From Treponema sp. (GTDB lineage: Bacteria > Spirochaetota > Spirochaetia > Treponematales > Breznakiellaceae): a DNA stretch of 57,741 nt. The first letter of the stretch is position 1; every line of letters starts with the position of its first letter. The stretch lies in NCBI GenBank assembly GCA_009781635.1, contig WQXU01000018.1, positions 1 to 57,741 of the forward strand, in the 5' to 3' direction. A program made the translations under genes and the position numbers. Below the pieces are notes generated by a model, which saw only the letters and a list, made by a program, of their open reading frames with translations, had not been told where the DNA came from and searched no databases. Below, piece after piece: positions 37,838 to 46,018 of the stretch.

Positions 37838-38305
37838 CTATGCTACATTAATCTGAATTGTTCTTTTCTGGGCTTCTGCGCGCTTTTTAATTTCCAGGCA
37901 GAGTACGCCGTTTTTAAATGATGCGTTTACAGCTTCGGGATCGGCATTTTCCGGCAGCTTAAAAGAACGGGTGAAGGAATTGATTTTCCGCTCGCGAAGA
38001 ATGTAAGCGCCTTTTCCTTCATCGGTTTTCTGCTCCGCAAGTTCGACGGCAGTCTCCTGTCTGGAAGCGATAGTCAGGCTGGAACCGTCAACATGTACGT
38101 TGATGTTTTTCTCATCAAAACCGGGCAGATCCATGTGCAATACATAGGCATTCTCGTTTTCCTGAATGTCCACTGCAGGCAGCTGGTTAAAGATTCTGGC
38201 TGCGGGCGCAAGGAAAGAGTCCCCAAAGAATGATTCAAGGTACCTGTCAAAATCGTTCAGGGCGTTTTGAATTGAATTGGGGCCGTAAAAGCTTAGAGTT
38301 TTCAT
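37838..38305 (-). CDS. Hsp20 small heat shock protein
   Basis: A 155-aa ATP-independent holdase that binds unfolding proteins. The alpha-crystallin domain runs from about residue 42 to 145 (VDIQENENAYVLHMDLPGF, then FKNGVLCLEIKKR), and the C-terminal tail has the I-x-I type oligomerisation motif (TIQINV). GGAGA lies 7-8 bases before the ATG at 38305. The leader is long: a near-perfect sigma-54 promoter at 38451-38435 (minus strand) implies an untranslated region of about 120 nt, which could fold over the ribosome-binding site. The gene ends in a strong terminator and is transcribed alone, diverging from the cellobiose phosphorylase. Confidence 0.92.
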   Translation of the reverse strand: MKTLSFYGPNSIQNALNDFDRYLESFFGDSFLAPAARIFNQLPAVDIQENENAYVLHMDLPGFDEKNINVHVDGSSLTIASRQETAVELAEQKTDEGKGAYILRERKINSFTRSFKLPENADPEAVNASFKNGVLCLEIKKRAEAQKRTIQINVA

Positions 38306-38434
38306 TTTTTTCTCCAGTCCAGCGGGATTCGGAACTGCGTTCTTTTGAACATTGTTCCCTGCGGATATTACGGCTCAACGAACCATCCCCCTTTCGGCGG
38401 GTATTCCGCTTGTCCTCGTTGACACTTATTTAAC

Positions 38435-38451
38435 AGCAATAACTGTGCCAA
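38435..38451 (-). promoter_or_regulatory. Sigma-54 (RpoN) type promoter for hsp20
   Basis: On the minus strand the sequence is TTGGCACAGTTATTGCT. It matches the -24/-12 consensus (TGGCAC, five bases, TTGCW) at every key position, with GG and GC correctly spaced. The predicted start is near 38424, about 120 nt before the hsp20 ATG. No enhancer-binding activator gene lies in the window. Confidence 0.65.
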
Positions 38452-38564
38452 GATGTAATTTAATGCTTTAAACGCCTTAAAATTGGCTTAATAATGGTTT
38501 TTTAGTATAAATTAAGAATAGTTTTATTTATTTTAGGTCATAATGACACAGAGGACAGTTTTTT

Positions 38565-38589
38565 TATCATTTTTCGTATCAAAATGATA
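38565..38589. promoter_or_regulatory. Operator-like inverted repeat upstream of cellobiose phosphorylase
   Basis: TATCATTTT (38565-38573) and AAAATGATA (38581-38589) form 9-bp arms around a 7-bp centre; GTATCA-AAA-TGATAC is nested at 38576-38590, and a smaller palindrome GTCATAATGAC lies at 38537-38547. They sit 80-130 bp before the cellobiose phosphorylase start, in the 365-bp gap between divergent genes. The rest of that gap holds the hsp20 leader and sigma-54 site. Confidence 0.5.
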
Positions 38590-38670
38590 CATAATAGCGC
38601 TAATATTTCATTTGAATTATCTATCAATATAGATTATTCTGGATAAAGCACAATATTCTGGAGGATCCGA

Positions 38671-41148
38671 ATGAAATACGGTTATTTTGATGATAATGCA
38701 AGAGAGTATGTAATTACACGTCCTGATACGCCTTATCCCTGGATTAATTATCTTGGCTGTGAGGAGTTTTTCAGCCTTTTTTCAAATACATCCGGCGGCT
38801 ATTGTTTCTACCGTGATGCGCGCATGCTGCGCCTTACACGTTACCGTTACAATAATGTGCCGGCAGATGCGGGCGGGCGCTACTTCTATTTGCGTGACGA
38901 CGGCGATGTCTGGACTCCTTCCTGGATGCCGATGAAATCAAAGCTTGACCGTTATGAGTGCCGTCACGGAATGGGTTATTCGCAGATATCATCTGCGCGC
39001 AATGGACTGGCTTTTTCACAGGTCTCTTTTGTTCCGTTACGTGACAATTGCGAAATTCATAAAGTAACTCTTGCGAATGAATCCAGTGCGGATAAATATA
39101 TTGATATGTTTTCATTTGTCGAGTTCTGCCTGTGGAATGCAAACGATGACATGACAAACTTCCAGCGCAATTTCAGCATTGGAGAAGTTGAAATTGAAAC
39201 AGCTGCCGGAGGGCGTCCGGCAGGCACACGGATTTATCATAAAACCGAGTACCGCGAAAAGCGCAATCACTATGCTGTATGGGCGGTTAATGTTCCTGCA
39301 AACGGCTTTGATACCGACAGGCAGACCTTCCTTGGTTTATATAACGGTTTTGATCATCCGCAGACTGTATTTAAGGGTGAGGCGAACAATTCTGTCGCTT
39401 CCGGCTGGGCGCCTGTTGGTTCCCATCATATAAAAGTGCGCCTTGCAGCGGGTGAATCAAAATCATTTGTTTTTGTGCTTGGTTATTGTGAAAACCCCGA
39501 GGATCAAAAATGGGAAAGCCAGAGTGTAATTAATAAAAAACCTGCGGATGCCTTGCTGGAAAAATACAATACTCCGGAAGCGGCGGACGGGGCTCTTGCC
39601 GCATTAAAGGATTACTGGAGAAATCTTCTGGGGCGTTTTACTGTAGATGCATCGCTTTCATCAAGGCCGGACGACAGTAAAATGGCGCGTATGGCCGGTG
39701 TGTGGAATCAGTATCAGTGTATGGTAACGTTTAATATGTCGCGCAGCGCTTCTTATTTTGAATCGGGTATCGGGCGCGGTATGGGTTTCCGTGATTCAAA
39801 CCAGGATCTTCTGGGTTTTGTGCATCTTGTGCCGGAGCGCGCCCGCGCTCGTATCCTGGATATCGCCGCAACTCAGTTTCCCGACGGCAGCGCGTATCAT
39901 CAATATCAGCCTTTAACAAAACGCGGCAATAACGAAATTGGATCCGGTTTTAACGATGATCCTCTGTGGCTCATCTGCGGCGTCGCAGCATATATAAAAG
40001 AAACCGGCGATTACGGTATTCTCAACGAGAAAGTTCCTTTTGATAATAATGATGAATTGGCTGACTCGCTTTTTATTCACCTGAAGCGATCATTTTATTA
40101 TACCGTAAAAAATACCGGCCCTCACGGACTGCCGCTGATTGGCCGCGCCGACTGGAATGATTGTTTAAACTTAAACTGTTTTTCCAAAACGCCGGGTGAA
40201 TCCTTTCAGACTACTGCCAACTTTGAAAGCGGTATAGCCGAATCTGTTTTAATCGCAGGGATATTCGTTTTTGCAGGTCCGGACTTTGTAGAGATCTGCC
40301 GCCGGACAGGAAGGGCTGACGAAGCGGAACAGGCCGAAAAAGCTATTGCCGCAATGACAGAAACAATTAAGAATCACGGCTGGGACGGAAACTGGTTCCT
40401 CCGCGCATATGATGCCTATGGTAAAAAAATCGGCAGCCATGAATGTGAAGACGGAAAGATATTTATTGAATCAAACGGATTTGCGGTTATGGCGGGCATT
40501 GGCCTTAATGACGGGCGCGCATTGACAGCTATGGAGTCTGTAAAGGATCATCTTGACAGCAAATACGGAATAGTCCTTTTGCAGCCTGCCTATAGAGACT
40601 ACCATCTTGAGTTAGGTGAAGTTTCTTCGTATCCTCCGGGATACAAGGAGAATGCGGGGATTTTCTGTCATAACAATCCGTGGATTACAATAGCGGAAAC
40701 CGTTTTGGGAAGAGGTTCCCGCGCGTTTGAAACTTATGCGAAAATATGCCCCGCATACCGCGAGGATGACAGCGATTTACGGCGCACAGAACCATATGTG
40801 TACGCGCAGATGGTCGCCGGCAAGGACGCTGTAAATCACGGCGAAGCGAAAAACTCATGGCTTACAGGAACTGCGGCATGGACATTTGTCAGCATTTCCC
40901 AGTACATCCTTGGCGTGCGCCCCGTGTTTGACGGCCTTTTAATAGATCCGTGCATTCCTTCTGACATGAAGGAGTACGCAATTACAAGGCATTTCCGGGG
41001 CGCAGATTATCACATAACAGTGGACAACAGCGCCGGCGTTGAAAAAGGCATTAAATCCATTACCGTGGATGGAAATGCACATAACGGAAATGTGCTGCCC
41101 GCATTCGGTGACGGCAAGGTGCACAAGATTATAGTGGTAATGGGGTAA
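38671..41148 (+). CDS. Cellobiose phosphorylase (GH94)
   Basis: Converts cellobiose and phosphate to glucose 1-phosphate and glucose in the cytoplasm, saving one ATP compared with hydrolysis. The 825-aa protein is co-linear with characterised cellobiose phosphorylases: [20 protein letters not shown] at the start, [47 protein letters not shown] and [19 protein letters not shown]. The catalytic acid is expected to be the second aspartate of DWND (Asp497). There is no signal peptide. GGAGG at 38660-38664 supports the start. It stands alone, with operator-like dyads upstream. The specificity call rests on close agreement of the substrate-loop segments with known cellobiose enzymes rather than chitobiose or cellodextrin relatives. 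Confidence 0.95.
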   Translation: MKYGYFDDNAREYVITRPDTPYPWINYLGCEEFFSLFSNTSGGYCFYRDARMLRLTRYRYNNVPADAGGRYFYLRDDGDVWTPSWMPMKSKLDRYECRHGMGYSQISSARNGLAFSQVSFVPLRDNCEIHKVTLANESSADKYIDMFSFVEFCLWNANDDMTNFQRNFSIGEVEIETAAGGRPAGTRIYHKTEYREKRNHYAVWAVNVPANGFDTDRQTFLGLYNGFDHPQTVFKGEANNSVASGWAPVGSHHIKVRLAAGESKSFVFVLGYCENPEDQKWESQSVINKKPADALLEKYNTPEAADGALAALKDYWRNLLGRFTVDASLSSRPDDSKMARMAGVWNQYQCMVTFNMSRSASYFESGIGRGMGFRDSNQDLLGFVHLVPERARARILDIAATQFPDGSAYHQYQPLTKRGNNEIGSGFNDDPLWLICGVAAYIKETGDYGILNEKVPFDNNDELADSLFIHLKRSFYYTVKNTGPHGLPLIGRADWNDCLNLNCFSKTPGESFQTTANFESGIAESVLIAGIFVFAGPDFVEICRRTGRADEAEQAEKAIAAMTETIKNHGWDGNWFLRAYDAYGKKIGSHECEDGKIFIESNGFAVMAGIGLNDGRALTAMESVKDHLDSKYGIVLLQPAYRDYHLELGEVSSYPPGYKENAGIFCHNNPWITIAETVLGRGSRAFETYAKICPAYREDDSDLRRTEPYVYAQMVAGKDAVNHGEAKNSWLTGTAAWTFVSISQYILGVRPVFDGLLIDPCIPSDMKEYAITRHFRGADYHITVDNSAGVEKGIKSITVDGNAHNGNVLPAFGDGKVHKIIVVMG

Positions 41149-41153
41149 AGGTA

Positions 41154-42422
41154 TCAGGCGCCTTCCAATAGCCATTTCCAAAGCGGTAAGACATCAATTT
41201 TCTTGCCGCCGGAAGAAATGGTTTTTTCCAGATCGCTTGTGATGATCAGTAATTTTTTACATTCAAGAAAAGTTGATGCCTTAAGCAATGAATTAATTTC
41301 TCTTTCTGCAGTGGCATTTGTACTGTCCAAATTATAACACGCTTGTATGGCAGTTGCTGTTTCCGGCAGATAAAAATCAACTTCTATGCCCTTATTGTAA
41401 AAAAATACCATATTGTTACGCCCAAATGTTTTTACTAAATTAACCGCCACCATATTTTCAAATAATGATGTGGTTCCATCCAACAAAAAAAGGTTTAGTA
41501 TGCCGTTGTCTGTAAAATAATATTTCGGTTTTGTTTCTTTCTCGGTTAATTTGCCAGCAATATTTTGTATTGGATTGATAAGCCAGGCATCTTTTGCATA
41601 CTCGATATAGTTAATAACGCTGTTAACGCTTATTTTTATACCTACAGAAGATACTATGTTAGCTATTCGATTGTAGGATACAGGCTGATTAACACTCTCT
41701 GCCAGTTTTTTGAACAAAACGCGAAGCGCTGCAATGTTGGATACAGAATGTCTTGCCGCAATATCTCCAAGATAAATTTTCTGATATATGCTGTTCAGAT
41801 AATCCCTCTTGGATGAAAACAATAAAGTTTCCGGCAATCCGCCGTAATTGAAATAATCGTTAAATTTCCTTAATACACCGGCTTTGCCCTGAGTTGAAAA
41901 AAGAGTGTTTTCTGAAAAATCAGTATTACTTGCATTTAAATATTCTTTAAAGCTGTACGGATAAACATCAATGGGAATAAACCTTCCGCCGAGTGTGCTC
42001 TGAATCTCGGCGCTTAACATTTTTGCGTTGCTTCCGGTAATGTAAACCCGGTACTTTGTGTCAGCAAGCCTGCGCGCGAATTTTTCCCAGCCGTTCACAT
42101 TTTGAATTTCATCAAGAAAAAATATGGGTTTTACGCCGTACATCTCAATATGTGTTTCCAAAAGGAGGTCCAAATCGTCAGAAACCATGCCGGAAATTCT
42201 TTCATCTTCGAAATTGATATAAAGCATTTCATGCGGTTTTATACCCCTGGAAAGCAGTTCCTGCATACGCTGAAAAAGCAGGTAGGATTTTCCGGCTCTG
42301 CGTATGCCGACAAAAACATAGTTTCCCTCCTCCTCAAAACGAATATTCCGGGGGGTTACCTTGTATTTTGGGATTTCTGCCATGTTGTTGGCAATTATTG
42401 ATTTTAATGTATTTTTATACAT
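41154..42422 (-). CDS. AAA_14 / DUF4143 family ATPase (second copy)
   Basis: A 422-aa protein with the same layout as the gene at 326-1630. Walker A is GIRRAGKSYLL (about residues 39-49), Walker B is IFFLDEIQN, and VYITGSNAKML is the sensor-1 segment. The C-terminal DUF4143 part has GIEVDFYLPE followed by AIQACYNL in the place of the nuclease-like core; the usual EVK is degraded to QAC here, so catalytic nuclease activity is doubtful. The sequences of the two ATPases are clearly divergent, so they are not a recent duplication. It converges on the cellobiose phosphorylase stop (5-bp gap). Upstream lies a 33-bp-period direct-repeat array. Function unknown. Confidence 0.9.
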   Translation of the reverse strand: MYKNTLKSIIANNMAEIPKYKVTPRNIRFEEEGNYVFVGIRRAGKSYLLFQRMQELLSRGIKPHEMLYINFEDERISGMVSDDLDLLLETHIEMYGVKPIFFLDEIQNVNGWEKFARRLADTKYRVYITGSNAKMLSAEIQSTLGGRFIPIDVYPYSFKEYLNASNTDFSENTLFSTQGKAGVLRKFNDYFNYGGLPETLLFSSKRDYLNSIYQKIYLGDIAARHSVSNIAALRVLFKKLAESVNQPVSYNRIANIVSSVGIKISVNSVINYIEYAKDAWLINPIQNIAGKLTEKETKPKYYFTDNGILNLFLLDGTTSLFENMVAVNLVKTFGRNNMVFFYNKGIEVDFYLPETATAIQACYNLDSTNATAEREINSLLKASTFLECKKLLIITSDLEKTISSGGKKIDVLPLWKWLLEGA

Positions 42423-42451
42423 AAACCCTCAATTTTGTTCAGTATAACTCA

Positions 42452-42517
42452 GTCTATAGAACAATTATACTATATTTTTGTTCTGTCTATAGAACAATTA
42501 TACTGTATTTTGAGGGG
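42452..42517. repeat. 33-bp-period direct repeats upstream of the second AAA_14 ATPase
   Basis: GTCTATAGAACAATTATACT begins at 42452 and again at 42485, 33 bp apart; each is followed by a TATTTTG-like segment. At the junction TTGTTCT (42478-42484) and AGAACAA (42491-42497) form a perfect dyad around 6 bp, an operator-like feature. The array starts 30 bp before the ATPase start codon (42422). Confidence 0.75.
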
Positions 42518-42536
42518 GAGCGCCAGACACCATGTA

Positions 42537-42553
42537 CCGGTGCCTGGCACCGG
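42537..42553. repeat. GC-rich palindrome
   Basis: CCGGTGCC-T-GGCACCGG, a perfect 8-bp dyad with a one-base centre, followed by GTTTTATTTT on the plus strand. It lies just past the DUF3597 stop codon. It could end plus-strand transcription or be a dispersed palindromic repeat (the core GGTGCCTGGCACC). Confidence 0.5.
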
Positions 42554-42556
42554 GTT

Positions 42557-42994
42557 TTATTTTCCCATTCCTGAGGGGACTTTACCGCCGTTTGCGGCGA
42601 GCGCCTTCATTACTTCCTTGTGCAGCCAGATGTTCTTTTCTGCGGAACCATCGGGATGGGTGCCGGAGTATTTGAGTTCAGCGGCGAGTTCCTTGCGTGC
42701 AGCCAGACTGCTGTCAAGATCGATTGTCCTTAATAAATCAACAATCGATTCGCGCCAATTGAGCTTTATACCCTTGGCCTTTGCTGCGGCATCGAGAACA
42801 GCCGCTACATCAACGGGCTGTGCTGCCGGCCGCGGCGCTTGTACCGGTTGCGCTGCTGCTGCTGCTTTTCCTGCCGCTATTGCCGCTGCTGCCGTTCCTG
42901 ACATTACTGGGGCGGCGGCTGGTTTTGCAGGCGCTGCCGGCGCTGGCGTTGGTTTACCGAGGATTTTGTCCTTAATCGAATTAAAGATACTCAT
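42557..42994 (-). CDS. DUF3597 domain protein
   Basis: A 145-aa protein. It opens with MSIFNSIKDKILGK, continues with an Ala/Pro-rich low-complexity stretch (about residues 16-65), and ends with the DUF3597 domain (LNWRESIVDLLRTIDLDSSL, AARKELAAEL, NIWLHKEVMKAL). The domain is conserved but of unknown function; distant relatives have been compared with peptidoglycan-associated or LysM-linked proteins. The ATG at 42994 is preceded by AAGGAG, so a longer frame starting at 43072 is rejected. It is a single-gene unit. Confidence 0.88.
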   Translation of the reverse strand: MSIFNSIKDKILGKPTPAPAAPAKPAAAPVMSGTAAAAIAAGKAAAAAQPVQAPRPAAQPVDVAAVLDAAAKAKGIKLNWRESIVDLLRTIDLDSSLAARKELAAELKYSGTHPDGSAEKNIWLHKEVMKALAANGGKVPSGMGK

Positions 42995-43135
42995 AAATTT
43001 GCTCCTTTTTTTGGCGTTTGGATATTGCTTTATCCGTAGTGTTATTCTACTGCTTAAAGCCGCAGAATACAAGGAAAAAGAATTGCCTAATTACAGGACA
43101 CTAGGCCAGGGCTGCATTCCACTTCACTCAAATAC

Positions 43136-43279
43136 CCACGCCAGAGCGTGCGTTAATAATATCTACCTCTACCAAGGAAAAATTTATAAAAAAAACAACT
43201 AATTAGGAAGCGGGTACGCAAAGCCCTGCCGCGGGCCTCGGTGTGAAGTCCTACAATGCCACGCCAGAGCGTGCGTTAA
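43136..43279. repeat. Pair of 21-bp direct repeats
   Basis: CCACGCCAGAGCGTGCGTTA plus one A occurs at 43136-43156 and again at 43259-43279. Each contains a small dyad (ACGC-CAGA-GCGT). The second copy lies in the loop of the large inverted repeat 43205-43330. No gene is seen between 42994 and 43357. Confidence 0.6.
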
Positions 43280-43330
43280 AAAATACCACAGCCGCCAGCC
43301 CGCGGCAGGGGCTTTGCGCACCCGCTTCCT
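43205..43330. repeat. 126-bp inverted-repeat element with 32-bp arms
   Basis: The left arm 43205-43236 (AGGAAGCGGGT...CCGCGGGC) and the right arm 43298-43330 are reverse complements apart from one substitution and one extra G. The arms are GC-rich, unlike the AT-rich flanks. It could fold as a long hairpin in RNA beyond the peptidase stop (43357), or be a MITE-like element. No ORF inside. Confidence 0.7.
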
Positions 43331-43356
43331 GAGGAGTTACTTATATTGGTATAAAT

Positions 43357-44361
43357 TTACCGCATCAATGCACGCGGATTAACAGTAGCCCCATTCCTGT
43401 AAACAGTAAAATGTAAATGAGCTCCGGTACTAATGCCCGTGTTGCCGACATCACCTACACGTTCCCCTGAGGCAACATAAGCGCCTGTCCTTGTTCTTAT
43501 TACATTCAAATGACCGTAGAGCGTACGATACCCCGCATGATGGTTTATTATTACATAATTTCCTAAAATCCTGTCAAATCCGACCGCGCTTACACGTCCT
43601 GCCATCGCTGCCCTTACCGGAGTGCCAATGCTTCCCCTTATGTCGATTCCATTGTGGAACTGCCGCCGGTTCCTGTTAAAAGGATCGCGTCTCCATCCAT
43701 AGGATGATGTTACAACACCGTTGACCGGCCAGATAAACAAGTCGCCGTTAATTTCCTGAAGCATTGTCCAGTCCAGCCGCGCGCCCGGAATAAAAAGATC
43801 CGTTCCGGGGACAATTTTACTGGAAAAAAGCTCATTTGTAATTTTTATCGCTTCACTGTCGGCTCTGTACCTTTCCGCTATGCCGCTTAGGTTTTCGCCG
43901 CTTCTGACCGTATGGAAAATACCGTCCTGATTCGGGATTCTAAGAACCCTTCCCACCTGAAGAAGTCTTGTATTTGTTATCTTGTTTACAGAAATAATTG
44001 TATCCTGATTCAGGCCGAAATTTCTTGCAAGACCGCTAATATTCTCTCCCCTTTGAACAATGTGGGAATCATAGAGCAGTGTGTACGATTTAATAAGGGA
44101 CTCAGGTTCTGAAACAGATTCATATGATGCGGGAGTAAGTAAAATTCCATCGTCAATATCGGGATATACCTCTTCGGAAATATAACCGCCGCCAATGCCA
44201 TGCTCTTCATTAACAGGGGTTTCCTTAAATTTTATATATTGAACCGGATTTATTATCGCTATCATGCACAGAGCAGCTGCAAGCCTGAAGATATTTCTGT
44301 CTTTTTGGCCGCTGTGCGATTCAGTCAAACCAGTCTGTTCATTTGATGGCAACATACTCAT
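43357..44361 (-). CDS. LysM / M23 family metallopeptidase
   Basis: A 334-aa envelope protein with an N-terminal membrane segment (about residues 27-43). Two LysM peptidoglycan-binding modules follow (HIVQRGENISGLARNFGL at about 100; FHTVRSGENLSGIAERY at about 148), then a C-terminal M23 (LytM-type) domain. The zinc ligands are His236 and Asp240 (FHNGID) and the HLH pair His315/His317, so the enzyme can be expected to cut peptidoglycan cross-links, outside the inner membrane. Start at 44361; an ATG two codons in is equally possible. It is followed at 22 bp upstream by the BFN gene on the same strand and is probably co-transcribed with it. Confidence 0.92.
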   Translation of the reverse strand: MSMLPSNEQTGLTESHSGQKDRNIFRLAAALCMIAIINPVQYIKFKETPVNEEHGIGGGYISEEVYPDIDDGILLTPASYESVSEPESLIKSYTLLYDSHIVQRGENISGLARNFGLNQDTIISVNKITNTRLLQVGRVLRIPNQDGIFHTVRSGENLSGIAERYRADSEAIKITNELFSSKIVPGTDLFIPGARLDWTMLQEINGDLFIWPVNGVVTSSYGWRRDPFNRNRRQFHNGIDIRGSIGTPVRAAMAGRVSAVGFDRILGNYVIINHHAGYRTLYGHLNVIRTRTGAYVASGERVGDVGNTGISTGAHLHFTVYRNGATVNPRALMR

Positions 44362-44382
44362 ATTTTAATCTATTTTACCCTA

Positions 44383-44949
44383 TCATGCAATAATACTGTC
44401 ATCGTCAAGCATTTTCAATAAATCGCGGATTTCCGCCGCCTGCTCATATTCTTCCTCGGCAATTGCCTGTTCCAGCTGTTCTTTTAGGGATCTATATTGA
44501 TTATCGGATTCTTCTTCAAGGTCGTTGATGAAAAAAGTGAGCGGAACGCCCGTTTGTTCAATGATGGATGAAGCAAGGTAAATTGGGCTTTTTTTCCGCG
44601 CAGCAATGGCAAAGGCGTCTGATGGCCGGCTGTCCATAATAAGGGGCTTTTCCCTGGTGTATTCGCCGCCCGTTATAACCAAACGGGCATGGAAAACATC
44701 GTCCTTTAACTCGTAAACTTCAACCCTCTTAATTGAAAGGTTCACATGGGAAAGCATGTTTAAAAACAGGTCATGGGTATGCGGCCGTGACAGGTTAAGC
44801 CCTTCCTTGCCTACTAAAATGGACTGCATTTCAAGCGTACCGATAAAAATCGGCACTGCGATATCTTTATTCCTGGGTTTTAACAGTATGGCATTTCCGT
44901 GGCTTGTCTTTAAAATTGACCATATCTCGCTTATAATCATCGACTTCAT
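44383..44949 (-). CDS. Bifunctional nuclease (BFN/DUF151) domain protein with UVR motif
   Basis: A 188-aa protein with a BFN domain over about residues 5-135 (ILLKPRNKDIAVPIFIG, RPSDAFAIAARKKSPIYLA) and a C-terminal UVR-type coiled hairpin (LEQAIAEEEYEQAAEIRDLL, about 160-180). The BFN domain has been described as a nuclease in plants; in bacteria its role is not fixed. It begins 8 bp after the polyprenyl synthetase stop, so polyprenyl synthetase, BFN and M23 peptidase probably form one operon. Confidence 0.9.
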   Translation of the reverse strand: MKSMIISEIWSILKTSHGNAILLKPRNKDIAVPIFIGTLEMQSILVGKEGLNLSRPHTHDLFLNMLSHVNLSIKRVEVYELKDDVFHARLVITGGEYTREKPLIMDSRPSDAFAIAARKKSPIYLASSIIEQTGVPLTFFINDLEEESDNQYRSLKEQLEQAIAEEEYEQAAEIRDLLKMLDDDSIIA

Positions 44950-44957
44950 AAAATTTC

Positions 44958-45998
44958 CTAGCTAATCAATTTGATAAAACCCTCAAGCAATGAATGACTG
45001 TTTTCACTTACGGGGAAGCCTGCAAATTCCCTGGCTTTAAAAATCTTGCGGGATTCCTCCAGAAATAACATTGCTTTTTCCTCGGCTTCGGGGAAGACGC
45101 CGTCGGCACTCAGTATATCAATCAATTCCTCAACTTCCGGGGCTCTTGTGCCTTCCTGTTTGGCTACATGGAAACAGTAAAAAATCTTGTCTCTTTTTTC
45201 GGGATATTTATGCATGTGTAAAAGGACAGGCAGCCCTTTTTTCCCTTCGACTACATCATCTCCGCGTATCTTGCCGGGAACTCCGGTTGTAAGATTTTTT
45301 ATATCATCCAGTATCTGAAAGCCGACTCCCATTTTATCTGTTGCATCGGCCAGTAACTGTATTGCTTCCGGAGGCGCGCCTGCTGCAAGTGCACCTAACT
45401 CTGCAGAAAGGCGGGCAAGGCTTCCTGTTTTCATTCTGCACATCAGATAATATTCTTCTATGCCGGGGACAGCCGAAATATTCCGGTGCCAGTTTATATC
45501 CATCGCCTGCCCAAGGTGAAGTCTGCGCATGCATTCCAGCCAAAGTTTGTATATCTGCTCTTTATTGTCAAATGCGCAATTATCGATACAGCAGGATGCA
45601 AGAAAGTAAAAGAAAGATGCGGAATTAATGGCAGTATCAGTTCCGTAGAGTTTATGAATAGAAGGTTTTCCCCGCCGCTCGTCAGACTCATCCTCGATAT
45701 CATCATGAATTAAACTTGCGTTATGCGAAAATTCTACAAGCGGCGTAAGCGGGACAGCGGCATCCGCGCCGCCGAGGGTCTCGCACACGATTGACATTAA
45801 AAGAGGCCTCCAGCGCTTGCCTCCGCGGAAAACCAGTTCCCTGAGCGGATCAATTAAAAAACGCATGGAATCCAGATCTGCGTTTTTCCCGGTTTTTGTA
45901 AATACTTTTTCCGCCCAGGCAGAGTCCGGATTTTCCGGCAGCCAGCGTTCCAGTTCAGCTTCGATTTTAGATAACTGCTGTGTATACTCTTGATTCAT
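44958..45998 (-). CDS. Polyprenyl synthetase (trans-isoprenyl diphosphate synthase)
   Basis: A 346-aa enzyme that lengthens prenyl diphosphates, supplying precursors for lipid carriers or quinones. First Asp-rich motif: DDIEDESDERR (Asp99, Asp100, Asp103); second: LDDIKN (Asp231, Asp232), where the usual third aspartate is replaced. FRGGKRWRPLL at about residue 57 binds substrate diphosphate. Chain length cannot be read reliably from the sequence. TATAAT lies only 6 bp before the ATG on the minus strand (46009-46004), so the transcript may be nearly leaderless. It is divergent from rlmE with a 20-bp gap. Confidence 0.9.
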   Translation of the reverse strand: MNQEYTQQLSKIEAELERWLPENPDSAWAEKVFTKTGKNADLDSMRFLIDPLRELVFRGGKRWRPLLMSIVCETLGGADAAVPLTPLVEFSHNASLIHDDIEDESDERRGKPSIHKLYGTDTAINSASFFYFLASCCIDNCAFDNKEQIYKLWLECMRRLHLGQAMDINWHRNISAVPGIEEYYLMCRMKTGSLARLSAELGALAAGAPPEAIQLLADATDKMGVGFQILDDIKNLTTGVPGKIRGDDVVEGKKGLPVLLHMHKYPEKRDKIFYCFHVAKQEGTRAPEVEELIDILSADGVFPEAEEKAMLFLEESRKIFKAREFAGFPVSENSHSLLEGFIKLIS

Positions 45999-46018
45999 AA
46001 GCCATTATAATCCAATAA

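Noticed and set aside
42435-43202. 255-codon plus-strand frame
   Set aside because: It is the antisense of the DUF3597 gene's Ala/Pro-rich stretch and has no ribosome-binding site.
43205-43330. Integron attC site
   Set aside because: Inverted arms are present but the GTTRRRY/RYYYAAC core pair is missing and no integrase is in the window.
43357-44949. Phage lysis module (M23 peptidase beside a nuclease-like gene)
   Set aside because: The peptidase has a membrane anchor and LysM domains typical of envelope maintenance, the neighbours are housekeeping genes, and no phage structural gene is near.
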